Of a stretch of 64,000 nt of DNA, positions 36,371 through 45,054 are shown piece after piece. The notes under the pieces were generated by a model, which saw nothing but the letters and a program-made list of their open reading frames with translations, was not told where the DNA came from and ran no database searches. The first letter of the stretch is position 1, and each line of letters starts with the position of its first letter. Source of the DNA: Streptomyces syringium (lineage in GTDB: Bacteria; Actinomycetota; Actinomycetes; Streptomycetales; Streptomycetaceae); assembly GCF_017876625.1 (NCBI RefSeq), contig NZ_JAGIOH010000001.1:4485501-4549500 (forward strand). Direction: 5' to 3'. A program made the position numbers and the translations under genes.

Positions 36371-37222
36371 TTACGGAAAAGCGAGCGCGTCACGGCCGAG
36401 GGGCGGTACGAGTCCCTCGGCCGCGGCACGCGTGAGCAGTCCGCGCACCGCCGCGTAGCCGGCCTCGCCGAGGCCTGCCGTGAATTCATTGACGTACAGC
36501 CCGATGTGCTGGTCCGCGACCGCCGGATCCATCTCCTGCGCGTGCTCCAGCACATACGGCCGGGAGACCAGCGGGTCGTCCCAGGCCATGCGCACCGACG
36601 TCCGCGCCGCCTCGGCCAGTTCGCGCAGTCGCGCGGCACCCAGCGAGCGCTTGGCGATGATCGCGCCGAGCGGGATGGGCAGCCCGGTCGTGGACTCCCA
36701 GTGCTCGCCCATGTCGGCGAGGCAGGCCAGCCCGTAGTCCTGATACGTGAACCGCGCCTCGTGGATCACGAGACCCGCGTCCACCTTGCCGTCCCGGACC
36801 GCGGGCATGATCTCGTGGAACGGCAGCACGACGACCTCGCCGACACCGCCGGGCACCTCGGTGGCGGCCCACAGCCGGAAGAGCAGATACGCGGTCGAGC
36901 GCTCGCTCGGCACGGCGACGGTCTTCCCGGCCAGATCGGCGGCGCTCCCGCCGTCCCGCGTGAGCACCAGCGGCCCGCAGCCCCGGCCGAGCGCCCCGCC
37001 GCACGGCAGCAGCGCGTACTCCTCCAGCACCCACGGCAGCACCGCGTACGACACCTTCAGCACGTCGAACTCGCCGCGCTCGGCCATGCCGTTGGTGATG
37101 TCGATGTCCGCGAACGTGACGTCCAGGGCGGGTGCGCCCGGCACCCGGCCGTGCGCCCAGGCGTCGAAGACGAAGGTGTCGTTCGGGCAGGGCGAATACG
37201 CGATCTTCAGCGGCTCGCTCAT
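36371..37222 (-). CDS. mqnD: 1,4-dihydroxy-6-naphthoate synthase
   Basis: This 283-residue periplasmic-binding-fold enzyme converts cyclic de-hypoxanthine futalosine to 1,4-dihydroxy-6-naphthoate in the futalosine route to menaquinone. The start KIAYSPCPNDTFVFDAWAHG and the DVLKVSYAVLPWV and GLVIHEARFTYQDYGL segments are MqnD hallmarks. It overlaps mqnB by 4 nt (ATGA). The other steps (mqnA, mqnC) are not in the window. The pathway is typical of Streptomyces. Confidence 0.94.
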   Translation of the reverse strand: MSEPLKIAYSPCPNDTFVFDAWAHGRVPGAPALDVTFADIDITNGMAERGEFDVLKVSYAVLPWVLEEYALLPCGGALGRGCGPLVLTRDGGSAADLAGKTVAVPSERSTAYLLFRLWAATEVPGGVGEVVVLPFHEIMPAVRDGKVDAGLVIHEARFTYQDYGLACLADMGEHWESTTGLPIPLGAIIAKRSLGAARLRELAEAARTSVRMAWDDPLVSRPYVLEHAQEMDPAVADQHIGLYVNEFTAGLGEAGYAAVRGLLTRAAAEGLVPPLGRDALAFP

Positions 37223-37935
37223 CGGGTGACCTCGGCTTTCTCGACGGGTGGCACGTCCAGCGCGGACGGGAGCCGCCGGAACGCGTCCGTGAGCGCGGCC
37301 AGCGCGTCCCCGATCCGCCAGGCGGCCCGGTCGCGCGGCCCGACCGCGTTGGAGACGGCACGCAGCTCCAGCGCCGGCACGCCGTGCGCGGCGGCGGCCT
37401 CGGCGACGCCGAACCCCTCCATGGCCTCGGCGAGGGCCTGCGGATGGCGTGCCGTCAGCTCTGCGGCCCGCTCGGCGGTCCCGGTCGCCGTGGACACGGT
37501 CAGCACCTCACCGGTCGCCGCCCCGGTCGCCCCGGCCACGGCCCGTACGAGCGCCTCGGGGGACCGGTGACCGGTCGCCCCGAAGCCCAGCTCGGCGGTC
37601 GACCGGAAGCCCTCGGCCGTCTGCGCGCCCAGATCGGCGGCGACGATCGCCTCGGACACGACGAGGGAGGCCAGCGGCGCGCCGGGCTGGAAACCGCCCG
37701 CGATGCCCGCGGACACCACCAGGTCGTAGCGGTCCCCGGCCAGCTCGGCGGCGGTCAGCGCGGTCGCGGCCCCCGCCGCCGCGGCGGCGGGACCGACACC
37801 GGCGGCCAGCACGTCGAAGCGCGCCGTGCGGTGCAGGGTCGCACCGCCCGGCAGCGGGACCTCCGTGTGGCGTGGCGAAGCGGCCGTCACCGCGTCACGC
37901 TCGGCGGGTACGGCCGTCACCACGAGTACGCGCAT
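37219..37935 (-). CDS. mqnB: Futalosine hydrolase
   Basis: This 238-residue nucleosidase of the phosphorylase/hydrolase fold removes hypoxanthine from futalosine, the step preceding MqnC and MqnD. It starts MRVLVVTAVPAERDAV and has LVVSAGIAGGF, ALAEAMEGFGVAEAAAAHGVP (with the conserved MEG..A) and AVSNAVGPRDRAAW. ATG at 37935 is chosen; longer frames run into the lipoprotein gene. It is coupled to mqnD and follows the lipoprotein gene by 17 bp. Confidence 0.93.
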   Translation of the reverse strand: MRVLVVTAVPAERDAVTAASPRHTEVPLPGGATLHRTARFDVLAAGVGPAAAAAGAATALTAAELAGDRYDLVVSAGIAGGFQPGAPLASLVVSEAIVAADLGAQTAEGFRSTAELGFGATGHRSPEALVRAVAGATGAATGEVLTVSTATGTAERAAELTARHPQALAEAMEGFGVAEAAAAHGVPALELRAVSNAVGPRDRAAWRIGDALAALTDAFRRLPSALDVPPVEKAEVTR

Positions 37936-37952
37936 CAGCGGGCCCGGCGACT

Positions 37953-38420
37953 TCAGTCGTTGTCGAGTTCGAGCTTGACGTTCCACACGCCGTCGCTCGT
38001 GACCACGGAGAGGACGGTGGTCTCCTCCATGCGCCGGGCCTGCTGGTTGACGAAGAGCGACTGGCCGTCCAGGGACGTGTAGGTCTGCTTCGTCTGCGCG
38101 GTCTTCTGCGCACCGCCCGCAGCCACGATCCAGCCCTCGTCGGCGATCTTCGGCTCGACGCCGATGCGCACCTTGTCGCCCGGCTTCACCTTGATGGTCT
38201 TGGGTGCCTTGCTCGCCAGGCACTTGCTCAGCGCGGCCTCGTCGAGCTTGGTGCCCTCGTCGAGGCAGACGGCCTCGGTGGTCACCGTGTTCGTACCCAC
38301 GGTCACGGTCGCCAGCGGCGTCGGCTTGTCGCAGGCGGAGAGGGCGACGAGCCCGAAGGTCACGGCACCGACGGCGGCAGCGGCACGGCGGCGCTTGCCT
38401 CGGATAAACGCAGCGGTCAT
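37953..38420 (-). CDS. DUF2771-type lipoprotein
   Basis: This 155-residue protein has a basic signal peptide (RGKRRRAAAAVGAVTFGLVA) and lipobox LSAC with Cys30, followed by a secreted domain (KTIKVKPGDKVRIGVEPKIADEGW, SLFVNQQARRMEETTVLSVV). This pattern matches DUF2771 actinobacterial lipoproteins. Its position before mqnB-mqnD may be only genomic, though a shared transcript is likely. Function unknown. Confidence 0.82.
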   Translation of the reverse strand: MTAAFIRGKRRRAAAAVGAVTFGLVALSACDKPTPLATVTVGTNTVTTEAVCLDEGTKLDEAALSKCLASKAPKTIKVKPGDKVRIGVEPKIADEGWIVAAGGAQKTAQTKQTYTSLDGQSLFVNQQARRMEETTVLSVVTSDGVWNVKLELDND

Positions 38421-38446
38421 ACGGGCAGGCTATCGGGCCCGCCCGC

Positions 38447-39931
38447 TCACGCCACGCGCGGGTGCGGCGAGCCGCGCCGGGCGGCCGTCAGCAGGCCCCG
38501 CACGGCGGTCGCCACGCCGAGCGCGAGGAACCCCGCCGCGACCGACATGCCCAGTACGCCATTGAGCGGCAGCAGGATGCCGATCGCCCCGCCGACCACC
38601 CAGGACATCTGCAGCAGCGTCTCGGAACGGGCGAACGCCGACGTGCGCACCTCCTCCGGCACGTCCCGCTGGATCAGCGAGTCCAGCGACTGCTTGCCGA
38701 GCGCCTGGGAGATGCCCGCGACGGCCGCCACGGCACCGATCGCGACCGGGCTGTAGAGCACGGCCGCGGTGACCGCCGTCGCCAGGGACACGGACAGCAC
38801 CAGCGCGATCATCGCCTCCGGCCCGCGCGAGCGCAGCAGCGCGCCGATGGCCGTGCCCAGCGCGTTCCCCCCGCCCGCCGCGACCGCGACGACACCCAGC
38901 GACATGGCCGGGCTCAGGCCGCCGAGCGGGTGAACGCGGAGCATGAAGGCCAGGAAGAAGGTGAGGAAGCCCGACAGCATGCGCATCGCGCTGTTCGCCT
39001 GGAGGCCGTGCAGCACCGAGCTGCCCACCGTGCGCAGCCCGGGCTTCTTCTCTTTCCTTGTCTGCTTCCCGTTCCCGTTCCTCCCCTGTTTCCCGTTCTT
39101 CTCCGGCTTCCCGGCCCGCGGGTGGCGGATCGAGATCGGCCGGTGCTCGCCCGACACCAGACGCGCCCGGGCCTCGCCCTTCGCCGAGTCGACCTTGTGC
39201 GGCAGCGAGAAGGAGAGGAAGGTGCCGAGCGCGAACACCGCGCACGCCCCGTACAGCGGATACTCCGGCCCCAGCTGATGCAGCCCCGCACCCAGCGGGG
39301 CCGCCAGTCCCGTGGCCAGCAGGCCCCCGAGCGTCACCCGGGAATTCGCCTTGACCAGCGAAATGCGCGGTGGCAGCAGCCGGGGCACCACCGCCGAGCG
39401 CACCACCCCGTACGCCTTCGAGGCCACCAGCACGCCGAGCGCCGCCGGATACAGCTCCAGACCGCCCGTCGCCACCGCGCCCGACATGGTCAGCGCGAGC
39501 AGCGCCCGAGTCAGCATCGCGCCCGCCATCGCCGCCCGGCGGCCGTGCGGGACGCGGTCCAGCAGCGGCCCGATCACCGGGGCGAGCAGCGCGAACGGCG
39601 CCATGGTGACCGCCAGGTACAGCGCCACCCGCCCGCGCGCCTGGTCGGTGGGGACGGAGAAGAAGACCGTGGACGCCAGCGCGATCGTGATCATCATGTC
39701 GCCGGCGGAGTTCACCGCGTGCAGCTCGATCAGTTTGCCGAGCCCGGACTCGCCCGCGCCGTGCGCGTGCGTGGCTTTACGGACCCCGCGGGCCGCCCCC
39801 GTGAAAGGGCTGCGCAGCACCCGGCCGACGCCCCGGCCGGCACGGCGGAGCGGACCGCCTTCGGCTGACCGGATGGCTCCCACCACGCCATACTGCCCCA
39901 ACTCACACCGACGATGGCACTTTCGGCGCAT
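38447..39931 (-). CDS. MFS transporter with charged central loop
   Basis: This 494-residue major facilitator protein has about twelve helices and an unusually long, low-complexity central loop (KPEKNGKQGRNGNGKQTRKE, about residues 283-305). The N-terminal 60 residues precede the first helix (LIELHAVNSAGDMMITIALA). ATG at 39931 has GGAGG 10 nt upstream; GTG at 39886 is an alternative. It is 26 bp upstream of the lipoprotein gene, so the four minus-strand genes down to mqnD may be one operon. Substrate unknown. Confidence 0.8.
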   Translation of the reverse strand: MRRKCHRRCELGQYGVVGAIRSAEGGPLRRAGRGVGRVLRSPFTGAARGVRKATHAHGAGESGLGKLIELHAVNSAGDMMITIALASTVFFSVPTDQARGRVALYLAVTMAPFALLAPVIGPLLDRVPHGRRAAMAGAMLTRALLALTMSGAVATGGLELYPAALGVLVASKAYGVVRSAVVPRLLPPRISLVKANSRVTLGGLLATGLAAPLGAGLHQLGPEYPLYGACAVFALGTFLSFSLPHKVDSAKGEARARLVSGEHRPISIRHPRAGKPEKNGKQGRNGNGKQTRKEKKPGLRTVGSSVLHGLQANSAMRMLSGFLTFFLAFMLRVHPLGGLSPAMSLGVVAVAAGGGNALGTAIGALLRSRGPEAMIALVLSVSLATAVTAAVLYSPVAIGAVAAVAGISQALGKQSLDSLIQRDVPEEVRTSAFARSETLLQMSWVVGGAIGILLPLNGVLGMSVAAGFLALGVATAVRGLLTAARRGSPHPRVA

Positions 39932-40222
39932 CTACGGCTCGCCTCCGGGCCCCGCCGGGCCGACCTCCGGGCAGACCGGCACGAGGCTCGCCGCAGCCCG
40001 GCTATCCCCCGCACGGCCGCGCGGGGTAGCGTGCGTAGCGCGCCACCGGCGGTCGTTCTTGGCCGCGCTCCGAGTCTCGATCCCGCAGAATGGGAGTGAC
40101 TAGGTGCGCCCGAGGCCGTTCGGGCGCGGACGTCGACGCGGTCCTGCGGTCCGCTCCGTCCGCCGACCCGGCCGTTCGGCTGGCGCACTCGTGAGACGGC
40201 GTGGAAGAGAGACAAGATTCTT

Positions 40223-41131
40223 GTGAGTGCTGCGATGCGAAGCCGTACCCCGGACCGCCTGTGCGCCGAGGCGGTCGAACTCGCCCGTACGGCGGCCGAG
40301 GAGGCCGCGCTGCCCGGGATGGTCGGCGAGCACGTCGAGGTCGCCGCCGACGGGGACCGCGTCGTCACCCACTACTTCGCCTGCAAGGACCCCGGGTACC
40401 GCGGCTGGCGCTGGGCCGTCACCGTGACCCGGGCCTCCCGCGCCAAGGCCGTCACCCTCGACGAGACGGTGCTGCTGCCGGGCCCCGACGCCCTCCTGGC
40501 ACCCGAATGGGTGCCCTGGAGCGAGCGGCTGCGCCCCGGCGACATGGGACCGGGCGACCTGCTGCCCACCGAGGCCGACGATCTGCGCCTGGAGCCGGGC
40601 TGGACCGGTGAGGACGTCCCGCCGCCGAACTCCGCCGTCTCCGAGGAGATGGCCGAGCTCGCCGAGGCGGAGGACGCCGACGTCACGGCCGGCCCGCCCT
40701 CCGCGCAGCCCACCACGCCGCTGCGCGGCACGATCGCGTCGGTCGCCGAGGAGCTCGGCCTGCGCCGTGCCCGCGTCCTCTCCCGCTACGGCCTGCACAC
40801 CGCGGCCGACCGCTGGGACGAGACGCACGGCGCCAAGACCCCCATGGCCCAGGCGGCCCCCGCGTCCTGCGAGAGCTGCGGCTTCCTGGCCCGTATCGGC
40901 GGCTCCCTGGGCCAGGCGTTCGGCGTCTGCGCCAATGAATTCGGCCCGGCGGACGGCCACGTCGTCTCCCTCGCCTACGGCTGCGGAGGCCACTCCGAGG
41001 CCGCGGTCATGCCGAAGCCGCCGCGGCCGTCGGAGCCGGTGATCGACGATTCGCTGGTGGACCCGTTGCCTTTGCGGCAGGCGGAGTCCTCGGAGGACGA
41101 GTCGTCGGAGGACGACCTCGGGCACGCCTGA
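40223..41131 (+). CDS. DUF3027 protein
   Basis: This 302-residue protein begins at GTG 40223 and matches the actinobacterial DUF3027 layout: RLCAEAVELARTAAEEAA, GDRVVTHYFACKDPGYRGWRW, LTPEWVPW-like APEWVPWSERLRPGDMGPGD, then a C-terminal CESCGFLARIGGSLGQAFGVCANEF segment with paired Cys that may bind metal. The C-terminus is acidic and Ser-rich (SSEDESSEDD). Function is not established. Confidence 0.88.
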   Translation: MSAAMRSRTPDRLCAEAVELARTAAEEAALPGMVGEHVEVAADGDRVVTHYFACKDPGYRGWRWAVTVTRASRAKAVTLDETVLLPGPDALLAPEWVPWSERLRPGDMGPGDLLPTEADDLRLEPGWTGEDVPPPNSAVSEEMAELAEAEDADVTAGPPSAQPTTPLRGTIASVAEELGLRRARVLSRYGLHTAADRWDETHGAKTPMAQAAPASCESCGFLARIGGSLGQAFGVCANEFGPADGHVVSLAYGCGGHSEAAVMPKPPRPSEPVIDDSLVDPLPLRQAESSEDESSEDDLGHA

Positions 41132-41140
41132 TCTTTCGGT

Positions 41141-41310
41141 GTCCTCAAGCGCCGGACGGGCTTGACGGGGCTGAGCTCAGCTCATTCCAGCCCGTCCGGC
41201 GTTTGAGGACACAGCACAGCAGCCCGTCCGGCGTTTGAGGACACAGCACAGCAGCCCGTCCGGCGTTTGAGGACGCGCCCGCAGGGCGCTCGCCGCCGCA
41301 GGCGGCAACG
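41141..41310. repeat. Hairpin repeat, copy D, with tandem 32-bp units
   Basis: The left arm is at 41141-41165. The right arm is present nearly three times in tandem: two full 32-bp units (41189-41220, 41221-41252) and a 22-bp partial unit (41253-41274), then cgcgcccgcagggcgctcgc as in copy C. It occupies most of the 309-bp gap between the DUF3027 and Sacsin-like genes. Confidence 0.93.
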
Positions 41311-41440
41311 CGGCCCCCGGCGGACGCCGGTACGCACCCCATGGCGCGGAGCGCCCCCACAGGGGGGTACGTTCGCCGCAAAGGCAAGGCGAGTGACACG
41401 GCCAAGCCACAGCGGCCGGCGAAAGCGCAGGGAGACACAC

Positions 41441-44400
41441 GTGAGCGGCACGGCAATGGTGCGGGGCACGGCCGACGGGGCGGATCCGTTCGGGACCGCG
41501 CGGTTGCGGCGCGGCGTGCTCGACGCCTGGGCGGCGTCGCCCGCCCGGTTCCGGGAGGACGCCAACGCCGAGGAGGACCTCGCGCTCGGCGGCTACCGCG
41601 ACCGTCTCGTCGTCGAGCTGGCCCAGAACGCCGCCGACGCCGCCGCGCGCGCCGGTGTCCCCGGCCGGCTGCGGCTGACCCTGCACCCCGCGCGGGCCGG
41701 TGAGCCCGCCGTGCTGGCCGCCGCCAACACCGGCGCCCCCCTCGACGCCGCGGGCGTCGAGTCCCTGGCCACCCTGCGTGCCTCCGCCAAGCGCGACGAC
41801 GAGCCGCGACGGGGACCGGACGGCGGGGACGGCGGGGACGGTGCCGTCGGCCGGTTCGGCGTCGGCTTCTCGGCCGTGCTGGCCGTGAGTGACGAACCCG
41901 CCGTCATCGCCCGTACCGGCGGCGTCCGGTGGTCGCTCGCGGAGGCGCGGACGCTCGCGGAAGAGACGGCGGCAGCCGCCCCCGCGCTCGGCGAGGAGAT
42001 CCGCCGCCGCGAGGGTCACGTGCCGCTGCTGCGGCTCCCGCTGCCCGCCGAGGGCAGCGCACCCGACGGCTACGACACCGTCGTCGTGCTGCCGCTGCGC
42101 GACGGCGCGGCCGAGGACCTGACCGCCCGTCTGCTGGCCGGGGTCGACGACGCGTTGCTGCTGACCCTGCCGGGTCTGACGGAGGTCGTCATCGAGACGG
42201 CGGACGGCACCGTACGGACCCTGACGCGCCGCCAGGAAGGCCCGTACGTCATCGTCGACGACTCCGCGCGCGCGGCGGCCACCCGCTGGCGCGTCGAGCG
42301 CGCGGGTGGCCGGCTGGACGCCGCGCTGCTCGCCGACCGGCCCGTGGAGGAGCGGCTGCGCCCGGCGTGGGCGGTGACGTGGGCGGTGCCGGTGGGCACG
42401 GACGGCGCGCCCGAGCGGCCCCGGACCGCGCCGGTCGTGCACGCCCCGACGCCCACCGACGAGCCGCTGGGCCTGCCGGCCCTGCTCATCGCCACGTTCC
42501 CGCTCGAACCCACCCGCCGGCACGCCGCGCCCGGCCCCCTCACGGACTTCCTCGTCGAGCGCGCGGCCGAGGCGTACACCGCGCTGCTGCGCGACTGGCA
42601 CCCCGTCGGCACCGGCACCCTCGATCTGGTCCCGGCCCCGCTGGCGCAGGGCGCCCTGGACGCGGAGCTCCGTAGGCTCGTCCTCGACCGGCTGCCCCGC
42701 GTCCCCTTCCTCCCGAGCGCGGCTTCCACCGGCGGCGCCGAAGAGCCCGCGCCCTCCGGTGGCATCGAGGGCATCCCCTGGACCCAGGGCCCCGACGCCT
42801 CCACCCAGACCGCGCAGCCCGCCCCGGCCACCGGCCGCGCCCCCGCCGACACCTGGGACGACGCCTTCGCGACCGCCCCCGGCGGCGAGACGCACGCACT
42901 GCGGCCCGTCGAGGCCGAGATCGTGGAGGGCGCGGGCGCGGAGACCGTCGCCGTGCTGGGCGAGCTGTTCCCGAGCCTGCTGCCCGCCGGGCTGGAGCGC
43001 CGCCAGGAGCTGCGCGCGCTCGGCGTGGCCCGGGTGTCGCTGGGCGAGACCATCGACCGCCTGGCGGGCGTCGAGCGGTCCGCCGCGTGGTGGCACCGCC
43101 TCTACGACAGCCTCGCCGGTGTCGACCCGGACCGGCTGAGCGGGCTGCCCGTGCCGCTCGCGGACGGGCGCACGGCCATCGGCCCCCGGCAGGTGCTGCT
43201 GCCGCCGCCGGACGGCACGGACCCCGAGCAGACCGAGCGGCTCTCCCGCCTTGGGCTGAAAGTGGCCCACCCCGACGCCGCCCACCCCCTGCTGGAGAAG
43301 CTCGGGGCCACCCCGGCCTCGCCGCGCGCCATCCTGACGACCCCCCAGGTGCGGGCCGCCGTCGCGAACTCCCTCGACGCCGAGGACGTGTGGGACGAGG
43401 ACGCCCTCGACGCCGACGCCCTGGCCGAGACCGTCCTCACGCTCGTCCGGGACGCCGGCCTGGTGCCCGGTGACGAGCCCTGGCTCGGCGCGCTCGCGCT
43501 GCCCGACGAGGACGGCGAGCTCGCCCCGGCCGGTGAACTCGTCCTGCCCGGCAGTCCCTTCGAGCGCGTCATCCGCCCCGGCGAACTCGCCGCCTGCGAC
43601 GCCGCGCTCGCCGACCACTGGGGCGAGCAGCCCCTCACCGCGTGCGGCGTCCTCGCCGACTTCGCCCTCGTCCGCGCCACGGACGTCGTCCTCGACCCCG
43701 AGGAGCTCGACCCGCGCGAGGGCGACTACGCCGAGCCCGACGACGTCGGCCTGCTCGACGCCGTCGACGTGTGGTGCGAGGACGTGCTGGACCAGCTGCC
43801 CGACACCCCCGTGCCGCCGGTCGCGACCGAGATCGTGGCCGTACGGGACCTGGACCTCGTCGACGACGACGCCTGGCCGCAGGCGCTCGCCCTGCTGTCC
43901 CGCCCGCCGCTGCGCGACGCGCTGACCACGCCCGTACGGATCCTGCTGCCGGACGGCACGACGGAGTCGGTGCGCCCGTACACCGCCTGGTGGCTGCGCG
44001 GCCACCCCGTCCTGGGCGGCCGCCGCCCCGCCGGGCTGCGTGCCGCGGGCGGGGACCCGCTGCTGGCGGGCCTGTACGAGGCGGCCGACGCGGCCGGGCT
44101 CGCGGACGAGCAGGTGCTGCGGGCGCTGGGCGTACGGACGTCCGTGGCCGCCCTGCTGGACGAGCCGGGCGGCGCCGCGGAGCTGCTCGCGCGGCTGGCC
44201 GACGACCGCCTGCCGGTGGGTGAGGCGCAGCTGCACGCCCTGTACGGCGCCCTGGCCGACCTCGATCCGGACCAGGTCACGCTGCCCGACGAGCTGCGGG
44301 CCGTCGTCGACGGCGAGGTGACGGTCGTGGACGCGGCGGAGGCGCTCGTCGCCGACGCGCCGGACCTGATGCCGCTGGCCGAGGGCCACCCGGTGCTGCC

Positions 44401-44761
44401 GGTACGGCCGGAGCGGGCGGCGGAGCTGGCGGAGCTGTTGCAGGTCCGCCGGGTCAGCGAGGTCTTCCCGGTGGTCGTGCCCGCCGGTGACGGCGAGGTC
44501 CGGCAGGTCCCGGACGGGGTGCGGGTGCTGCTGCCGGGGGCGCCGTCGTCGTACGTCGAACACGGCGAGCTCGTCGTCGGCGGCATCGAGCTGGACTGGC
44601 GCTACGGGCCGGACGGCGTGCTGCACGCGACGACGCTGGAGGGCGTGGCGGCGGGCCTGGCCTGGGCGGCGGGCCACTGGTCCCGCCGCTTCGAGGCGGC
44701 GGCCCTCCTGGAGGACCCGTCCCGCACGGATGAGCTGGCGCGGGCCCGCTGGTTCGATTAG
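41441..44761 (+). CDS. Sacsin/HSP90-type GHKL ATPase, large protein
   Basis: This 1106-residue protein begins at GTG 41441 (GGGAGA site upstream). Its N-terminal domain is a GHKL ATPase of the Sacsin/HSP90 kind: N-box VELAQNAADAA with the Mg-binding Asn, ANTGAPLDAAGVESLATLRA, and the G-loop GRFGVGFSAVLAVS. The remaining 850 residues are a large, acidic, mostly helical region without recognised domains. Similar ORFs are annotated in Streptomyces as Sacsin N-terminal ATPase-like proteins; no function is established. A chaperone or conformational ATPase role is a family-based guess. It is monocistronic, with a terminator 8 bp after the stop. Confidence 0.88.
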   Translation: MSGTAMVRGTADGADPFGTARLRRGVLDAWAASPARFREDANAEEDLALGGYRDRLVVELAQNAADAAARAGVPGRLRLTLHPARAGEPAVLAAANTGAPLDAAGVESLATLRASAKRDDEPRRGPDGGDGGDGAVGRFGVGFSAVLAVSDEPAVIARTGGVRWSLAEARTLAEETAAAAPALGEEIRRREGHVPLLRLPLPAEGSAPDGYDTVVVLPLRDGAAEDLTARLLAGVDDALLLTLPGLTEVVIETADGTVRTLTRRQEGPYVIVDDSARAAATRWRVERAGGRLDAALLADRPVEERLRPAWAVTWAVPVGTDGAPERPRTAPVVHAPTPTDEPLGLPALLIATFPLEPTRRHAAPGPLTDFLVERAAEAYTALLRDWHPVGTGTLDLVPAPLAQGALDAELRRLVLDRLPRVPFLPSAASTGGAEEPAPSGGIEGIPWTQGPDASTQTAQPAPATGRAPADTWDDAFATAPGGETHALRPVEAEIVEGAGAETVAVLGELFPSLLPAGLERRQELRALGVARVSLGETIDRLAGVERSAAWWHRLYDSLAGVDPDRLSGLPVPLADGRTAIGPRQVLLPPPDGTDPEQTERLSRLGLKVAHPDAAHPLLEKLGATPASPRAILTTPQVRAAVANSLDAEDVWDEDALDADALAETVLTLVRDAGLVPGDEPWLGALALPDEDGELAPAGELVLPGSPFERVIRPGELAACDAALADHWGEQPLTACGVLADFALVRATDVVLDPEELDPREGDYAEPDDVGLLDAVDVWCEDVLDQLPDTPVPPVATEIVAVRDLDLVDDDAWPQALALLSRPPLRDALTTPVRILLPDGTTESVRPYTAWWLRGHPVLGGRRPAGLRAAGGDPLLAGLYEAADAAGLADEQVLRALGVRTSVAALLDEPGGAAELLARLADDRLPVGEAQLHALYGALADLDPDQVTLPDELRAVVDGEVTVVDAAEALVADAPDLMPLAEGHPVLPVRPERAAELAELLQVRRVSEVFPVVVPAGDGEVRQVPDGVRVLLPGAPSSYVEHGELVVGGIELDWRYGPDGVLHATTLEGVAAGLAWAAGHWSRRFEAAALLEDPSRTDELARARWFD

Positions 44762-44769
44762 CCGTTCCT

Positions 44770-44802
44770 TCGCCGGGCGGGGTCATCGATCCCGCCCGGC
44801 GA
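44770..44802 (+). terminator. Terminator after the Sacsin-like gene
   Basis: A perfect 12-bp stem (TCGCCGGGCGGG at 44770-44781, CCCGCCCGGCGA at 44791-44802) with a 9-nt loop. Confidence 0.88.
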
Positions 44803-44841
44803 GGGACCCGGTCGCCTTATCCTGGAAGCGAGGAGGCCGTC

Positions 44842-45033
44842 ATGACCAGGAAAGTCGCCGACTGCCGCCGGTTCCCCAGCGAAACCGACTGCTCCCTCAC
44901 CATCACCGGTGAAGAGGACGAAGTCATCCGCGCCGCCACCGAGCACGCCGTCTCCGTCCACAACCACATGGACAGCCCGGCGCTGCGCGAGCAGATCCGC
45001 GAGATGCTCGAGGACGAGAAGGCCAACGCCTGA
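44842..45033 (+). CDS. DUF1059 small protein
   Basis: This 63-residue protein matches DUF1059: ADCRRFPSETDCSLTITGEEDEVIRAATEHAVSVHNH. The two Cys and the His residues are conserved features of the family. It is a small cytosolic protein of unknown role. The gene stands alone and converges on the P-type ATPase gene, 21 bp away. Confidence 0.88.
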   Translation: MTRKVADCRRFPSETDCSLTITGEEDEVIRAATEHAVSVHNHMDSPALREQIREMLEDEKANA

Positions 45034-45054
45034 CCCCGGCCCCCCGGCCGGGGA

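Noticed and set aside
41177-44677. 1166-codon open frame opposite the Sacsin-like gene
   Set aside because: The antisense frame is low-complexity and lacks any domain pattern, while the plus-strand gene has all GHKL motifs.
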